Of a DNA stretch of 64,000 nt, positions 8,779 through 18,025 are shown piece after piece. The notes beneath the pieces were generated by a model. That model was not told the origin of the DNA and made no database searches. It saw nothing but the letters and a program-made list of their open reading frames with translations. The DNA lies in assembly GCA_025655595.1 (NCBI GenBank), contig JAHXIO010000019.1:62001-126000 (forward strand). The letters run 5' to 3'. The stretch comes from Candidatus Thiodiazotropha sp. (ex Monitilora ramsayi). Its GTDB lineage: Bacteria; Pseudomonadota; Gammaproteobacteria; Chromatiales; Chromatiaceae. Every line of letters begins with the position of its first letter. Position 1 is the stretch's first letter. The position numbers and the translations under genes were made by a program.

Positions 8779-8824
8779 GGGACTGTGCACAGGATGTGCC
8801 CGTCGCGAGGAGGTAAAGGCCCGG

Positions 8825-9403
8825 ATGGGCGAGCGGTTGATCGATCAGGAACTCGTCGTCAGGGTTCAACAGGGTGATAAAAAGGCGTTCGACCTGCTGG
8901 TGCTGAAATACCAGCAGAAGATCACCAATCTGATCTCCCGCTATATCCGAGACCCGCACGAGGTTTTGGATGTCACCCAGGAGGCCTTCATCAAGGCGTA
9001 TCGGGCACTGCCCAAGTTCCGTGGCGACAGCGCGTTCTATACCTGGCTGTACCGAATCGCCATCAACACGGCTAAGAACTATCTCGTGGCTCAAGGGCGG
9101 CGTCCTCCGACCGATGATGTGGAGGCGGAAACCGCTGAACAAATGGATATCGGCGTGCGTCTAAAGGAGACAGGTACGCCGGAGAACCATGTGTTGACCG
9201 ATGAGATTTCGAGGACGGTGCAAAAAGCGATAGACGATCTTCCAGAGGATCTGCGCACGGCCATCATCCTGCGGGAGCTCGAGGGCATGAGTTATGAGGA
9301 GATCGCCAATGCCATGTCCTGTCCGGTAGGCACGGTCCGGTCCCGGATATTCCGGGCGCGAGAGGCGATTGACAAGAGATTGAGTCCGTTACTGAAACCC
9401 TAA
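8825..9403 (+). CDS. rpoE: RNA polymerase sigma-E factor (RpoE/AlgU)
   Basis: An ECF sigma factor of 192 residues when started at the ATG at 8825 (MGERLIDQELVVRVQQGDKKAF), which aligns with the normal N-terminus of RpoE/AlgU; the frame is open to 8771 but the added 18 residues are not family-like. GAGGAGG about 11 bp upstream supports this start. Region 2 contains DVTQEAFIKAYRALPKFRGDSAFYTW (read as two adjoining motifs) and region 4 contains LRELEGMSYEEIA followed by GTVRSRIFRAREAI. It directs transcription of envelope-stress genes and is held by RseA, encoded next. Confidence 0.96.
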   Translation: MGERLIDQELVVRVQQGDKKAFDLLVLKYQQKITNLISRYIRDPHEVLDVTQEAFIKAYRALPKFRGDSAFYTWLYRIAINTAKNYLVAQGRRPPTDDVEAETAEQMDIGVRLKETGTPENHVLTDEISRTVQKAIDDLPEDLRTAIILRELEGMSYEEIANAMSCPVGTVRSRIFRAREAIDKRLSPLLKP

Positions 9404-9419
9404 TATCAGGCATCTGAAC

Positions 9420-9995
9420 ATGACTGAACAAGAGTACGAAAGACTATCTGCACTGGTGGACGATGAACTGCCACCGGAAGAGATTGCAGGTGAGATCAAT
9501 AAGTTATATCAGAGTGATGAGGGCACAAGAAGCTGGTCGAGTTTTCACCTCATCGGTGACGCCATGCGTGGGGACATGGGACCGCTGCACAGCCCGTCAC
9601 TCGCTGCCGAGATCAGCCGTAGGTTGGAAGACGAGCCGGCTATATTGGCTCCTGCCGCGTTGAAAGTGAAAACACACCATAGGAGACGAACAGTGACCGG
9701 TCTGGCGGTTGCCGCCTCATTGGTGGGTGCGGCCGTTGTCTTCGCGCCTCAGCTGATCAGTCCACAGAGTGTCGACGCGCCGCAGCAGTTGGTCGAGGCG
9801 CAACCGCCGGCCGCGGAGAACAAAACATTCTATGTGGCTCAGGATGGCACCCGTTGGGAGCTGTTGAAAAAGCCTGAAGTCGAATCCCGTCTGAATGCCT
9901 ATCTGGTTAATCACCGGGAGCGTTCGCCTGCGAGCAAAATCAAGGGCATCATGCCTTACGCGACTTTTGTCAGCTACGACGGTAACAATAAATAG
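9420..9995 (+). CDS. rseA: Sigma-E anti-sigma factor RseA/MucA
   Basis: A 191-residue single-pass inner-membrane anti-sigma factor. The N-terminal cytoplasmic domain begins EYERLSALVDDELPPEE and contains SFHLIGDAMRGD, both typical of the RseA N-terminal domain that clamps sigma-E. One transmembrane segment lies at about residues 95-115 (TGLAVAASLVGAAVVFAP), and the periplasmic tail includes ERSPASKIKGIMPYATFVSY. It should be degraded by DegS/RseP-type proteases upon envelope stress, releasing RpoE. It lies 16 bp after rpoE and before rseB. Confidence 0.93.
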   Translation: MTEQEYERLSALVDDELPPEEIAGEINKLYQSDEGTRSWSSFHLIGDAMRGDMGPLHSPSLAAEISRRLEDEPAILAPAALKVKTHHRRRTVTGLAVAASLVGAAVVFAPQLISPQSVDAPQQLVEAQPPAAENKTFYVAQDGTRWELLKKPEVESRLNAYLVNHRERSPASKIKGIMPYATFVSYDGNNK

Positions 9996-10010
9996 GCCAT
10001 CCTGATAAGA

Positions 10011-11006
10011 GTGAAGAGAATGAGACAACGGCCCGTCAGATTCTACCATCACCCCATTCTGGTTCTCTTCACTGCACTGGTTATCAATCACTCTGCCTGG
10101 GCTGATGATGACCGCTCAGCCAAGCAGTGGCTCGAAAGAATGATGGATGCCGTTCAGCAACTCAGCTATCAGGGCACATTCATCTACCTCCACGACAATC
10201 AACTGGAGACCATGAGAATCGTTCATGCTGTGGAGGATGACCGGGTTAGGGAGAGTCTGATGTCTCTCAACGGCACACCCAGAGAGGTGATGCGCGACAA
10301 TGATTCAGTCACCTGTGTGCTACCCGAATCGAGGCAGGTCTCGGTGGATCGTCGTCCTCCCAGTGATAAGTTCCTCAATCTATTGCCTGAAGACCTCGAT
10401 CTCCTGGAGGATCACTACACCTTCCATCTGCTGGGCAGCTCGAGAATCGCCAATCATCAGGCCCAGATAGTGACTATCGTCCCCAAGGACCGCCTGCGCT
10501 ATGGCTATCGGTTTTTCCTTGATGAAGACACCGGTCTGCCGCTCAAGTCTGACCTGATGAACGAATTGGGTGAGGTGGTCGAACAGACGATGTTTACCGA
10601 TCTCCAAGTGGGTGTGGCTGAGATCCGCGATGTTTATCGCCGTACCTCTCTCTATACCTATCAACTGAAAAACAATGCGGATGCAGTGGATACGATGGAG
10701 ACCGGTCATGTCAGTCGTTGGGATTTCGAGCGCCTGCCGAGTGGATTCAAGCTGAGTCTTAAACACTATCTACCCGATCCCGAGAGTCTGGAGCCTATCG
10801 AGCAGTATGTGTTTACCGATGGGCTCGGGTCTCTCTCCGTATTTGTCGAGGCTGGAGGTCGAACTGAGGCATTGTCCGGTGTTTCACGCCTGGGTGCGAT
10901 CAATGCCTGGGGTGGACAGGTGGAAGGGTTTCAGGTTACCGCAGTGGGCGAGGTGCCTCCCATCACGCTACTGGGTGTCGTCCAAGGTATGCAGTTGAAA
11001 CCCTGA
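10011..11006 (+). CDS. rseB: Sigma-E regulatory protein RseB/MucB
   Basis: A 331-residue periplasmic protein with a signal peptide ending near NHSAWA-DDD. The mature part starts AKQWLERMMDAVQQLSYQGTFIYLH, cut here at family-typical residues, with MucB/RseB signatures LSLNGTPREV-like MSLNGTPREV and a C-terminal FVEAGG...SRLGAINAWG domain. RseB binds the periplasmic tail of RseA and shields it from DegS; lipid or LPS signals relieve it. The start is GTG at 10011 or ATG at 10020; both keep the signal peptide. It lies between rseA and rseC, as in algU-mucABCD. Confidence 0.94.
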   Translation: MKRMRQRPVRFYHHPILVLFTALVINHSAWADDDRSAKQWLERMMDAVQQLSYQGTFIYLHDNQLETMRIVHAVEDDRVRESLMSLNGTPREVMRDNDSVTCVLPESRQVSVDRRPPSDKFLNLLPEDLDLLEDHYTFHLLGSSRIANHQAQIVTIVPKDRLRYGYRFFLDEDTGLPLKSDLMNELGEVVEQTMFTDLQVGVAEIRDVYRRTSLYTYQLKNNADAVDTMETGHVSRWDFERLPSGFKLSLKHYLPDPESLEPIEQYVFTDGLGSLSVFVEAGGRTEALSGVSRLGAINAWGGQVEGFQVTAVGEVPPITLLGVVQGMQLKP

Positions 11007-11007
11007 G

Positions 11008-11478
11008 ATGATTGAGGAGACCGCTACCGTTGTCGGCTTGGAGGATGGGTATGCCATCGTCGAAACGCAACAACAGGCAGCCTGCGGTAGTTGTGATAGT
11101 GCAGGTAGCTGCAGCACAACAATTTTATCCGGTCTGTTCAAACGTCGACGCAATCAATTGAAGGTTCACAATCCGATCCAAGCGCAACCGGGAGAGAGGG
11201 TGGTCATCGGGCTAAAGGAATCTGCCTTTCTCAACGTCTCTTTCACTGCCTATCTCTTACCATTGCTCTGCTTGATACTCTTCGCAATTGTTTTCCAGAC
11301 TATGGCGGATCACTTTGCGCTGCAGGCAGGGGAACTCCCGACTGTAATCGGCGGTCTATTAGGTCTCATTGCCGGACTTGTTCTGTTCAGACGGATTGCC
11401 CAGAGAAAGGTGACAGACCCCTCTTATCAAGCTGTCATCCTGCGGCAGGCGGACACTCAACCCGTACGATTCGTTTGA
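11008..11478 (+). CDS. rseC: SoxR-reducing/RseC-MucC family membrane protein
   Basis: A 156-residue inner-membrane protein. The N-terminal domain holds a cysteine cluster C-G-S-C-D-S-A-G-S-C at about residues 28-37 (family pattern C-x2-C-x5-C), then two transmembrane segments (about 74-97 and 105-128). RseC/MucC relatives modulate sigma-E activity and, in E. coli, take part in SoxR reduction with Rsx proteins. It starts one base after the rseB stop, so translation is probably coupled. The operon continues into the DegP/MucD-type protease. Confidence 0.92.
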   Translation: MIEETATVVGLEDGYAIVETQQQAACGSCDSAGSCSTTILSGLFKRRRNQLKVHNPIQAQPGERVVIGLKESAFLNVSFTAYLLPLLCLILFAIVFQTMADHFALQAGELPTVIGGLLGLIAGLVLFRRIAQRKVTDPSYQAVILRQADTQPVRFV

Positions 11479-11544
11479 CGAAAAGTCCTTTGTGAAGCAC
11501 CGGGCGATAACCGGTTTAAAAAGTATTCCTCAGGAGTTGTTTTG

Positions 11545-12978
11545 ATGAGAATGAATTTGATCTTACCCAAATTTTTCACGCTCATTGTGTTGGCCTTTTG
11601 TTTCGGCTTCCCACTACAAGCTGCCAATCTGCCCGACTTCACTGTGTTGGCTGAAGATAATGCCGCTTCGGTGGTGAATATCAGTACCAAGCATAATTCT
11701 GCCAGACAGCAGTTACGCCAGTTCAACATCCCCGAATTTAACGATATCCCTGAAGGCGGGCCGCTTGGTGACTTGATGCGGCGGTTCTTTGGTGAGCACG
11801 GTCTTCCGATGCCCGAGGAGGGGCCGGAGAAGCGTTCTCTGGGATCAGGTTTTATCCTCTCGGAGGACGGCTATATTCTGACCAACTACCATGTGGTGGA
11901 CGGTGCCGATCAGATCATTGTCAGAATGAACGATCGGCGGGAGTTCATTGCGGAGGTGATAGGTAAGGATGAGCGCAGTGACATTGCGTTGATCAAGATA
12001 GAGGCACAAGGCCTGCCGGCTGTTAAAGTTGGCGACTCCAAGGACCTGAAGGTGGGGGAATGGGTGTTGGCCATCGGATCACCTTTCGGTTTCGATCACT
12101 CGGTCACTGCAGGTATCGTCAGTGCCAAGGGTCGTAATCTGCCGAGTGAGAACTATGTCCCCTTTATCCAGACCGATGTGGCAATCAATCCGGGTAACTC
12201 CGGCGGGCCTCTGTTCAATCTGGACGGGGAAGTGGTTGGCATCAATTCCCAAATATACAGCCGCTCAGGTGGATTCATGGGCCTCTCTTTCGCCATCCCC
12301 ATCGAGATGGCGATGGATGTGACTAACCAGCTGAAGGCGCGCGGTCGGGTTAGCCGCGGTTGGTTGGGTGTGCTGATTCAGGACATGAATACCGACCTGG
12401 CCGAGAGTTTCGGCCTGGATCGCCCACGCGGCGCCCTGGTGGCTCGCGTGCTGCCGAACAGCCCTTCGGAAAAAGCGGGCCTGCAGGTCGGCGATGTGAT
12501 CCTTGAGTTCAATGGTGAAAAGATCCATACATCATCCGAGCTGCCGCCACTGGTGGGCAGAAGCAATATCGACGAACCTGCCAAAGTGAAGATCTTACGT
12601 AACGGCAAGGAGCGGGTGGTCAAGGTCAATATCGGTGAGCTGCCCCCCGAGGATGCTGTCGAACTTGCTGGTACCCATCCGCCCAAGGTGTCCGAGAATC
12701 GCCTTGGCATGATGGTCTCCGAACTCAATGAGCAGATGAGAAAAAAATACAGTCTCTCATCCCGGCGAGGTGTTGTGGTGGAATCGGTGACCGGACAGGC
12801 CGCCAGGGAAGCGGGTATACAGCAGGGAGACATCATATTGAGTATGAACAATGTCGAGGTTCAGGATGTACGACACTTCAATCATTTGGTCTCTGAATTG
12901 CCCACTGACAAAACCGTAGCACTCCTGGTGCATCGCAATACAGGGCCCATCTTCCTGGCGTTGCGTGTGCCTGAGTAA
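11545..12978 (+). CDS. mucD: Periplasmic serine protease Do (DegP/MucD)
   Basis: A 477-residue HtrA-family protease and chaperone. A signal peptide ends near FPLQA-ANL; the trypsin-like domain has His in TNYHVVDGADQ, Asp in RSDIALIKIE and Ser in NPGNSGGPLF; two PDZ domains follow (about 270-360 and 385-475). The ATG at 11545 sits 8 bp after AGGAG; the TTG one codon earlier is less likely. Last gene of the sigma-E operon, matching mucD of the Pseudomonas algU-mucABCD order. It removes misfolded envelope proteins and thereby lowers sigma-E activation. Confidence 0.96.
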   Translation: MRMNLILPKFFTLIVLAFCFGFPLQAANLPDFTVLAEDNAASVVNISTKHNSARQQLRQFNIPEFNDIPEGGPLGDLMRRFFGEHGLPMPEEGPEKRSLGSGFILSEDGYILTNYHVVDGADQIIVRMNDRREFIAEVIGKDERSDIALIKIEAQGLPAVKVGDSKDLKVGEWVLAIGSPFGFDHSVTAGIVSAKGRNLPSENYVPFIQTDVAINPGNSGGPLFNLDGEVVGINSQIYSRSGGFMGLSFAIPIEMAMDVTNQLKARGRVSRGWLGVLIQDMNTDLAESFGLDRPRGALVARVLPNSPSEKAGLQVGDVILEFNGEKIHTSSELPPLVGRSNIDEPAKVKILRNGKERVVKVNIGELPPEDAVELAGTHPPKVSENRLGMMVSELNEQMRKKYSLSSRRGVVVESVTGQAAREAGIQQGDIILSMNNVEVQDVRHFNHLVSELPTDKTVALLVHRNTGPIFLALRVPE

Positions 12979-13220
12979 TGAAGCAACTGCGACTCTACTA
13001 TCGTTTGGGCTGCCACCTTTGTGAAGATATGCAGGCCCATCTCGAGCAATTGAAGGCGTCGCAGGTCTTCCACTTGGATAGGGTGGATGTAGATAGTGAT
13101 CCAAGCGTAAGGGAACGATATCACCATCGGGTACCCGTACTGGAGGATATGAGCGGAACCATGTTGTGTGAATATTTTCTCGATCAGGCGGCCGTGTTGC
13201 GCTATTTGCAGGGCCCCTGA
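12978..13220 (+). CDS. Glutaredoxin-like protein (DUF836)
   Basis: An 80-residue thioredoxin-fold protein with redox motif CHLC at residues 12-15 and the cis-proline segment VPVLED, typical of the glutaredoxin-like DUF836 family. Its ATG overlaps the mucD stop by one base (TAATG), so the two are translationally coupled. It is small, cytoplasmic and of unknown partner. A strong terminator follows, closing the operon before lepA. Confidence 0.85.
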   Translation: MKQLRLYYRLGCHLCEDMQAHLEQLKASQVFHLDRVDVDSDPSVRERYHHRVPVLEDMSGTMLCEYFLDQAAVLRYLQGP

Positions 13221-13256
13221 TTTGGTATGATTGCCAGCTTTACGCTTTCAGGCGAT

Positions 13257-13290
13257 AGAGAAACGCCCCGGATTGGGGCGTTTCTCTTTT
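13257..13290 (+). terminator. Rho-independent terminator after the sigma-E operon
   Basis: A 13-bp perfect stem AGAGAAACGCCCC / GGGGCGTTTCTCT with a 5-base loop GGATT, followed by TTT. Placed between the glutaredoxin-like gene and lepA, it should end the rpoE-to-glutaredoxin transcript. Confidence 0.9.
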
Positions 13291-13311
13291 ATCGCCAATC
13301 ACTTAGGCATC

Positions 13312-15117
13312 ATGGCTGATTTAAAACATATCCGCAATTTCTCGATAATCGCACATATCGATCACGGCAAATCGACTATCGCCGACCGGTTTATTCAGGT
13401 CTGCGGCGGTTTGAGTGAGCGGGAAATGGCCGATCAGGTTTGTGACTCCATGGATCTGGAGAGAGAGAGGGGTATCACCATCAAGGCACAGAGTGTCACC
13501 CTCGACTATAAAACCCAGGATGGTGAGACCTACCAGCTCAACTTTATCGATACACCAGGGCATGTGGATTTTTCCTATGAGGTTTCACGCTCTCTGTCTG
13601 CCTGTGAAGGCGCGCTGCTGGTTGTTGATGCCGCTCAAGGTGTAGAGGCGCAGAGCGTAGCCAACTGCTATACCGCCATCGAGCAGGGCTTGGAGGTGTT
13701 GCCTGTCCTCAACAAGATAGATCTCCCTTCAGCAGAACCCGATCGTGTTATCAATGAGATCGAAGAGATTATCGGTATCGATGCCGAAGACGCCATCCGT
13801 GTCAGCGCAAAAACCGGTGTGGGCATCAGTGAGCTGCTGGAGCAACTGGTGGACACCATACCGCCTCCCGAAGGGGATTACGATTCGCCCCTTCAGGCAC
13901 TGATCATAGACTCCTGGTTCGATTCCTATGTGGGTGTAATCTCTCTGATAAGGGTTATGAACGGGGTCATCAAATCGAAAGACAAGATGCGGATCATGTC
14001 GACCGGCCGTACCTACCAAGTCGAGAAAGTGGGCGTTTTCACTCCCAAGCAGACTGAAAAACCAGAGCTCAAAGCGGGCGAGGTTGGCTATCTGATCGCC
14101 GGTATCAAGGAGATCGATGGCGCCCCAGTGGGTGACACGATCACTCTGGAGAACCGTCAGGCCGAGGAGGCCCTGCCCGGGTTCGAGGAGATGGTGCCCA
14201 GGGTCTTCTCAGGGCTCTATCCAGTCAGTTCGGACGATTACGAGGATTTGCGCGACGCGCTGCAGAAATTGAAGTTGAACGATGCGGCATTGCATTATGA
14301 ACCGGAGACATCACAGGCACTGGGGTTCGGTTTTCGTTGCGGTTTTCTTGGCATGCTGCATATGGAGATTGTGCAGGAGCGGTTGGAGCGGGAATACGAT
14401 CTCGATCTGATCACAACGGCACCATCGGTCATCTATGAAGTGCTGAAGTCCGACGGAGAACTTATCCGCATAGAGAACCCGGCAGCGCTGCCCGAGCCCG
14501 GCAAGATAGAAGAGGTGCGGGAGCCGATCATCATGGCAACCATCCTGGTGCCGCAGGACTATCTGGGCAACGTCATTACGCTCTGTATCGAAAAGCGGGG
14601 TGTTCAGAAGAATCTCCAATATCTGGCGGGTCAGGTTCAGTTGAGCTTCGAACTGCCGATGAATGAGGTGGTGTTGGATTTTTTCGACCGGCTGAAGTCG
14701 GTGAGCCGCGGCTATGCCTCGTTCGAATATGAATTTGTACGTTTCCAGGCGGCTCCCTTGGTCAAACTGGACATTCTGATTAACAGCGAGCGGGTTGATG
14801 CCCTGTCGATAATCGTACATCGTGATCAGTCGCAGTCACGGGGCAGGGATCTCACCAGTAAAATGAAGGACCTGATACCCCGGCAAATGTTCGAGGTGGC
14901 AATCCAGGCCGCTATCGGTAGCAAAATCATTGCTCGAACCACGGTCAAGGCGCTGCGAAAAAATGTGACGGCTAAATGTTACGGCGGCGATATTACAAGA
15001 AAGCGCAAGCTATTGGAGAAGCAGAAGGCAGGCAAGAAACGTATGAAGCAGGTTGGACGTGTGGAAATCCCGCAGGATGCCTTTCTTGCTGTCTTACAGG
15101 TGGGTAAGGATAATTGA
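13312..15117 (+). CDS. lepA: Translation elongation factor 4
   Basis: A 601-residue GTPase that back-translocates or remodels stalled ribosomes. The start at 13312 ([22 protein letters not shown]) is that of the family; the frame is open further upstream but runs through the terminator. G motifs: [37 protein letters not shown] and SAKTGVGI. The C-terminal LepA domain contains [17 protein letters not shown]. Size matches E. coli LepA (599). The lepA-lepB order is conserved. Confidence 0.98.
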   Translation: MADLKHIRNFSIIAHIDHGKSTIADRFIQVCGGLSEREMADQVCDSMDLERERGITIKAQSVTLDYKTQDGETYQLNFIDTPGHVDFSYEVSRSLSACEGALLVVDAAQGVEAQSVANCYTAIEQGLEVLPVLNKIDLPSAEPDRVINEIEEIIGIDAEDAIRVSAKTGVGISELLEQLVDTIPPPEGDYDSPLQALIIDSWFDSYVGVISLIRVMNGVIKSKDKMRIMSTGRTYQVEKVGVFTPKQTEKPELKAGEVGYLIAGIKEIDGAPVGDTITLENRQAEEALPGFEEMVPRVFSGLYPVSSDDYEDLRDALQKLKLNDAALHYEPETSQALGFGFRCGFLGMLHMEIVQERLEREYDLDLITTAPSVIYEVLKSDGELIRIENPAALPEPGKIEEVREPIIMATILVPQDYLGNVITLCIEKRGVQKNLQYLAGQVQLSFELPMNEVVLDFFDRLKSVSRGYASFEYEFVRFQAAPLVKLDILINSERVDALSIIVHRDQSQSRGRDLTSKMKDLIPRQMFEVAIQAAIGSKIIARTTVKALRKNVTAKCYGGDITRKRKLLEKQKAGKKRMKQVGRVEIPQDAFLAVLQVGKDN

Positions 15118-15182
15118 CGGCAACGGGAAATTCCCGTGAATATGGCAGAATTAGCCAGCAGATATAGGAAGCAAGTTAAGTA

Positions 15183-16028
15183 ATGAATTTTGATTTCCCA
15201 ACATTTCTGGTTGTCGCCAGTGCGATAACAGGTGGTATTTGGTTGTTTGATGCGGTTTTTCTGGCACCGAAAAGACGTAAGTTGGCTACAGCCGAAGGCC
15301 AAACGGAGGAATCCGATGAGGCACTGCCGAAAGAGCCGCTGTTGGTGGAATATTCACGATCATTCTTCCCGGTCATTTTCATTGTTTTAATACTGCGCTC
15401 GTTTCTGGCTGAACCTTTCCGTATTCCTTCCGGCTCCATGATGCCGACGCTGCTGGTGGGTGATTTTATTCTGGTTAATAAATTCAGCTATGGCATTCGT
15501 TTGCCGGTGTTGAATAAAAAGATTATTGACCTGGGCGATCCTCAACGTGGTGATCCTGTGGTTTTCCGCTATCCCAAGCAGCCGAGTATCGACTACATCA
15601 AACGTGTCGTAGGCATACCTGGCGATACAGTCTACTATCAGAACAAAACTGTCTATATCAATGGTAAAGCGATGGAGCAAACCCCCCTGGGACGGTATAC
15701 GGGGAACGGATCCGGCACGAGGATGACCGGGACAATCAAATCTTCTGAAAACCTGGACGGCACTGAACACAGTATTTTGGTACATCCCGGTGCACCGGAC
15801 TTCCCGATGGGATGTCAGGTGTTGATGTTTGGCCCGAAAACAATTCCTGAAGGTCACTATTTTGTCATGGGAGATAACAGGGATCACAGTAACGACAGCC
15901 GTTGCTGGGGAATGGTGCCGGACGATAATCTGGTTGGTAAAGCCTTTGGTATTTGGATGAACTGGGATTCAGAGCTTGATACATTCCCCCCTATTGCCTG
16001 GGAAAGAATTGGAAAGGGTATCGATTGA
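15183..16028 (+). CDS. lepB: Signal peptidase I
   Basis: A 281-residue inner-membrane serine protease that removes signal peptides from exported proteins. Two N-terminal transmembrane segments (about 5-27 and 59-77). Box B PSGSMMPTLLVGD carries the catalytic Ser; box D IDYIKRVVGIPGD carries the catalytic Lys; box E is GDNRDHSNDSRCWG. Located between lepA and the DUF4845/rnc genes, as usual in gammaproteobacteria. A short palindrome ACGGGAA-A-TTCCCGT sits in the preceding gap (15123-15137). Confidence 0.97.
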   Translation: MNFDFPTFLVVASAITGGIWLFDAVFLAPKRRKLATAEGQTEESDEALPKEPLLVEYSRSFFPVIFIVLILRSFLAEPFRIPSGSMMPTLLVGDFILVNKFSYGIRLPVLNKKIIDLGDPQRGDPVVFRYPKQPSIDYIKRVVGIPGDTVYYQNKTVYINGKAMEQTPLGRYTGNGSGTRMTGTIKSSENLDGTEHSILVHPGAPDFPMGCQVLMFGPKTIPEGHYFVMGDNRDHSNDSRCWGMVPDDNLVGKAFGIWMNWDSELDTFPPIAWERIGKGID

Positions 16029-16059
16029 GAGACTGGATGGTTAAAAAGAGGTGACTTGG

Positions 16060-16434
16060 ATGCATAGCAGACAGAGACAGCAGGGCCTGACATTCATTAG
16101 CTGGTTGATGATTCTGATTGTAATGGGTTTTATGGTAATGGTCGCTCTTAAGATCACACCAGTCTATTTAGATCATTTTGCTGTGAGAGAATCATTAGAG
16201 TCTCTGAAATCTGAACCACTCATTGGGCGCAAGCAAATTTCAGAAATCAGGAAACTGTTAATGAGAAGGCTGGACATAAATAATATTAGGCATCTCAATA
16301 AGGATGACTTTACTATCAGGCGCTCAGGTGGAATCACGATGGTTCAAGTCAAATATGAAGAGCGACGAGAGATAATCGGAAACCTCTCTTTGGTTATGAC
16401 ATTTGACGACTCGATCGAACTCATCTCCAATTGA
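16060..16434 (+). CDS. DUF4845 single-pass membrane protein
   Basis: A 124-residue protein beginning MHSRQRQQGLTFISWLMILI, with one N-terminal membrane segment (about residues 12-34) preceded by a pilin-like QQGLTFI sequence, then KITPVYLDHFAVRESLESL. This is the DUF4845 family usually encoded between lepB and rnc. The ATG at 16060, behind AGAGGTGA, is preferred to the GTG at 16051. Function unknown; the position suggests a link with LepB or membrane protein handling. It overlaps the rnc start. Confidence 0.85.
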   Translation: MHSRQRQQGLTFISWLMILIVMGFMVMVALKITPVYLDHFAVRESLESLKSEPLIGRKQISEIRKLLMRRLDINNIRHLNKDDFTIRRSGGITMVQVKYEERREIIGNLSLVMTFDDSIELISN

Positions 16435-17108
16435 TACAGGATATTGAAAAACTCTGTCGGCGACTGGATCATGAATTCACCGATTCAAGATTGATCGGGC
16501 AAGCTTTGACTCACCGCAGTGCTGGAGGGGATAACAACGAACGTCTAGAATATCTGGGTGATGCGATTTTGGGTTTCGTAATTGCCGATGCATTGTTTCA
16601 TCGGTTTCCCGGTGCCTCTGAAGGGGAGTTGAGTCGTCTCCGTTCTTCTCTCGTAAAGCGAGATACCCTGTCTGATATTGCTAGAGAATATAGCTTGGGT
16701 GACTATCTGACCTTGGGTTCGGGAGAGCTGAGAAGTGGAGGGCATATGCGGTCGTCAATTTTGGCGGACGGCCTCGAAGCGATATTTGCGGCTATCTATC
16801 TTGATGGGGGATATCAAAAAGCTCGTGATGTAATATTAACCGTTTTTTCAAACCGCTTGAAACACCTTAAAATCGAAGATCAACAGAAAGATCCGAAAAC
16901 TCGACTGCAAGAACTCCTTCAATCCCGTAAGCTCAATTTACCAACCTACGATGTCACTAAAATCAAGGGTGATCCCCATGAGCAGGTATTTTATGTTTTA
17001 TGTGCTGTTGATGAACTTAACCAAAAAATTGAAGGTGCTGGTTCCAGTCGTCGCAAGGCTGAACAGGATGCCGCAGCGCGTATGCTGAACATTTTAGATC
17101 ATGACTAA
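16431..17108 (+). CDS. rnc: Ribonuclease III
   Basis: A 225-residue double-strand-specific endoribonuclease for rRNA and mRNA processing. The catalytic signature NERLEYLGDAILGFVIAD is at about residues 36-53, the second acidic cluster is at ILADGLEAIFAAIYLDGG, and a C-terminal dsRNA-binding domain spans about 155-223 (KTRLQELLQSRKL ... GSSRRKAEQDAAARML). The start is a TTG overlapping the upstream TGA (TTGA). Its 3' end overlaps era by 8 bp, the classic rnc-era coupling. Confidence 0.97.
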   Translation: MIQDIEKLCRRLDHEFTDSRLIGQALTHRSAGGDNNERLEYLGDAILGFVIADALFHRFPGASEGELSRLRSSLVKRDTLSDIAREYSLGDYLTLGSGELRSGGHMRSSILADGLEAIFAAIYLDGGYQKARDVILTVFSNRLKHLKIEDQQKDPKTRLQELLQSRKLNLPTYDVTKIKGDPHEQVFYVLCAVDELNQKIEGAGSSRRKAEQDAAARMLNILDHD

Positions 17109-17997
17109 CCCAACTGAGCACTGCGGCTATGTCGCAATTGTAGGCCGCCCGAATGTAGGCAAATCAACCCTCATTAATCGGCTCTTGGGGGTCAGGCTCG
17201 CTATCACTTCACACAAGGCTCAAACAACTCGCCATGCGATTCTTGGCATAAAAACATTCGATCAGGGGCAAGTGGTATATGTCGATACACCGGGTATCCA
17301 TGAGCGTTCAGACAACGCGATGAATCGCTATCTGAACCGTACTGCAAAGAGCGTGTTGAATGATGTGGATCTTTTAATTTTCGTTGTTGAGGCACTACGT
17401 TGGACCAAGGAGGATGAGAAGGTATTGACGATGATTCAGCAGTTGAAGGTGCCGGTCATGCTTGCCGTCAACAAGGTCGACAGGGTGAATCAAAAAGAGA
17501 CACTATTACCATATCTGTCAGAGATCTCATCACGCTGTGATTTCGTAGAGATTATTCCGATTTCTGCAAAACGTGGCAGTAATTTGGAAAATCTTGAAGA
17601 ACGGGTTTTACAGGTCTTACCATATGCTGAAAAAATCTTCCCCGAGGACCAGCTGACGGACCGACCGGAAAGATTTTTTGCTGCAGAAATGATTCGCGAG
17701 CAAATTACCCGGAGATATGCAAAGGAACTCCCTTACGCAACGTCTGTTGAGATCGAGAAGTTCGAAGAACTGGAAGGACGCTATCGGATACATGGTGTTA
17801 TCTGGGTGGAGAAACCCGGTCAAAAAGGCATCATTATTGGAAAAAACGGCCAGGCATTAAAAGCAATGGCAACAGAGGCTAGAAGGGCGATGGAAAAGTT
17901 CTTCAACACAAAAGTACACCTAGAGGTTTGGGTTAAAGTGAAGAAGAGCTGGTCTAGCGACCAGGCAGCACTGGAGAGATTGGGATACAGTGACTAG
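17101..17997 (+). CDS. era: GTPase Era
   Basis: A 298-residue GTPase that binds the 3' end of 16S rRNA and assists 30S maturation. G motifs: GRPNVGKST, TTRHAILG (switch I region), DTPGIHE, NKVDRV and SAKRGSN. The C-terminal KH domain contains KGIIIGKNGQALKAMATEAR. Overlap with rnc and proximity to recO reproduce the conserved rnc-era-recO operon. Confidence 0.97.
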   Translation: MTNPTEHCGYVAIVGRPNVGKSTLINRLLGVRLAITSHKAQTTRHAILGIKTFDQGQVVYVDTPGIHERSDNAMNRYLNRTAKSVLNDVDLLIFVVEALRWTKEDEKVLTMIQQLKVPVMLAVNKVDRVNQKETLLPYLSEISSRCDFVEIIPISAKRGSNLENLEERVLQVLPYAEKIFPEDQLTDRPERFFAAEMIREQITRRYAKELPYATSVEIEKFEELEGRYRIHGVIWVEKPGQKGIIIGKNGQALKAMATEARRAMEKFFNTKVHLEVWVKVKKSWSSDQAALERLGYSD

Positions 17998-18025
17998 AAT
18001 TCGCTTTCCTATTTTATGTGGCTGA

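Noticed and set aside
15123-15137. Terminator between lepA and lepB
   Set aside because: ACGGGAA-A-TTCCCGT is a palindrome with a one-base centre and no T-run, so it cannot form a normal terminator hairpin.
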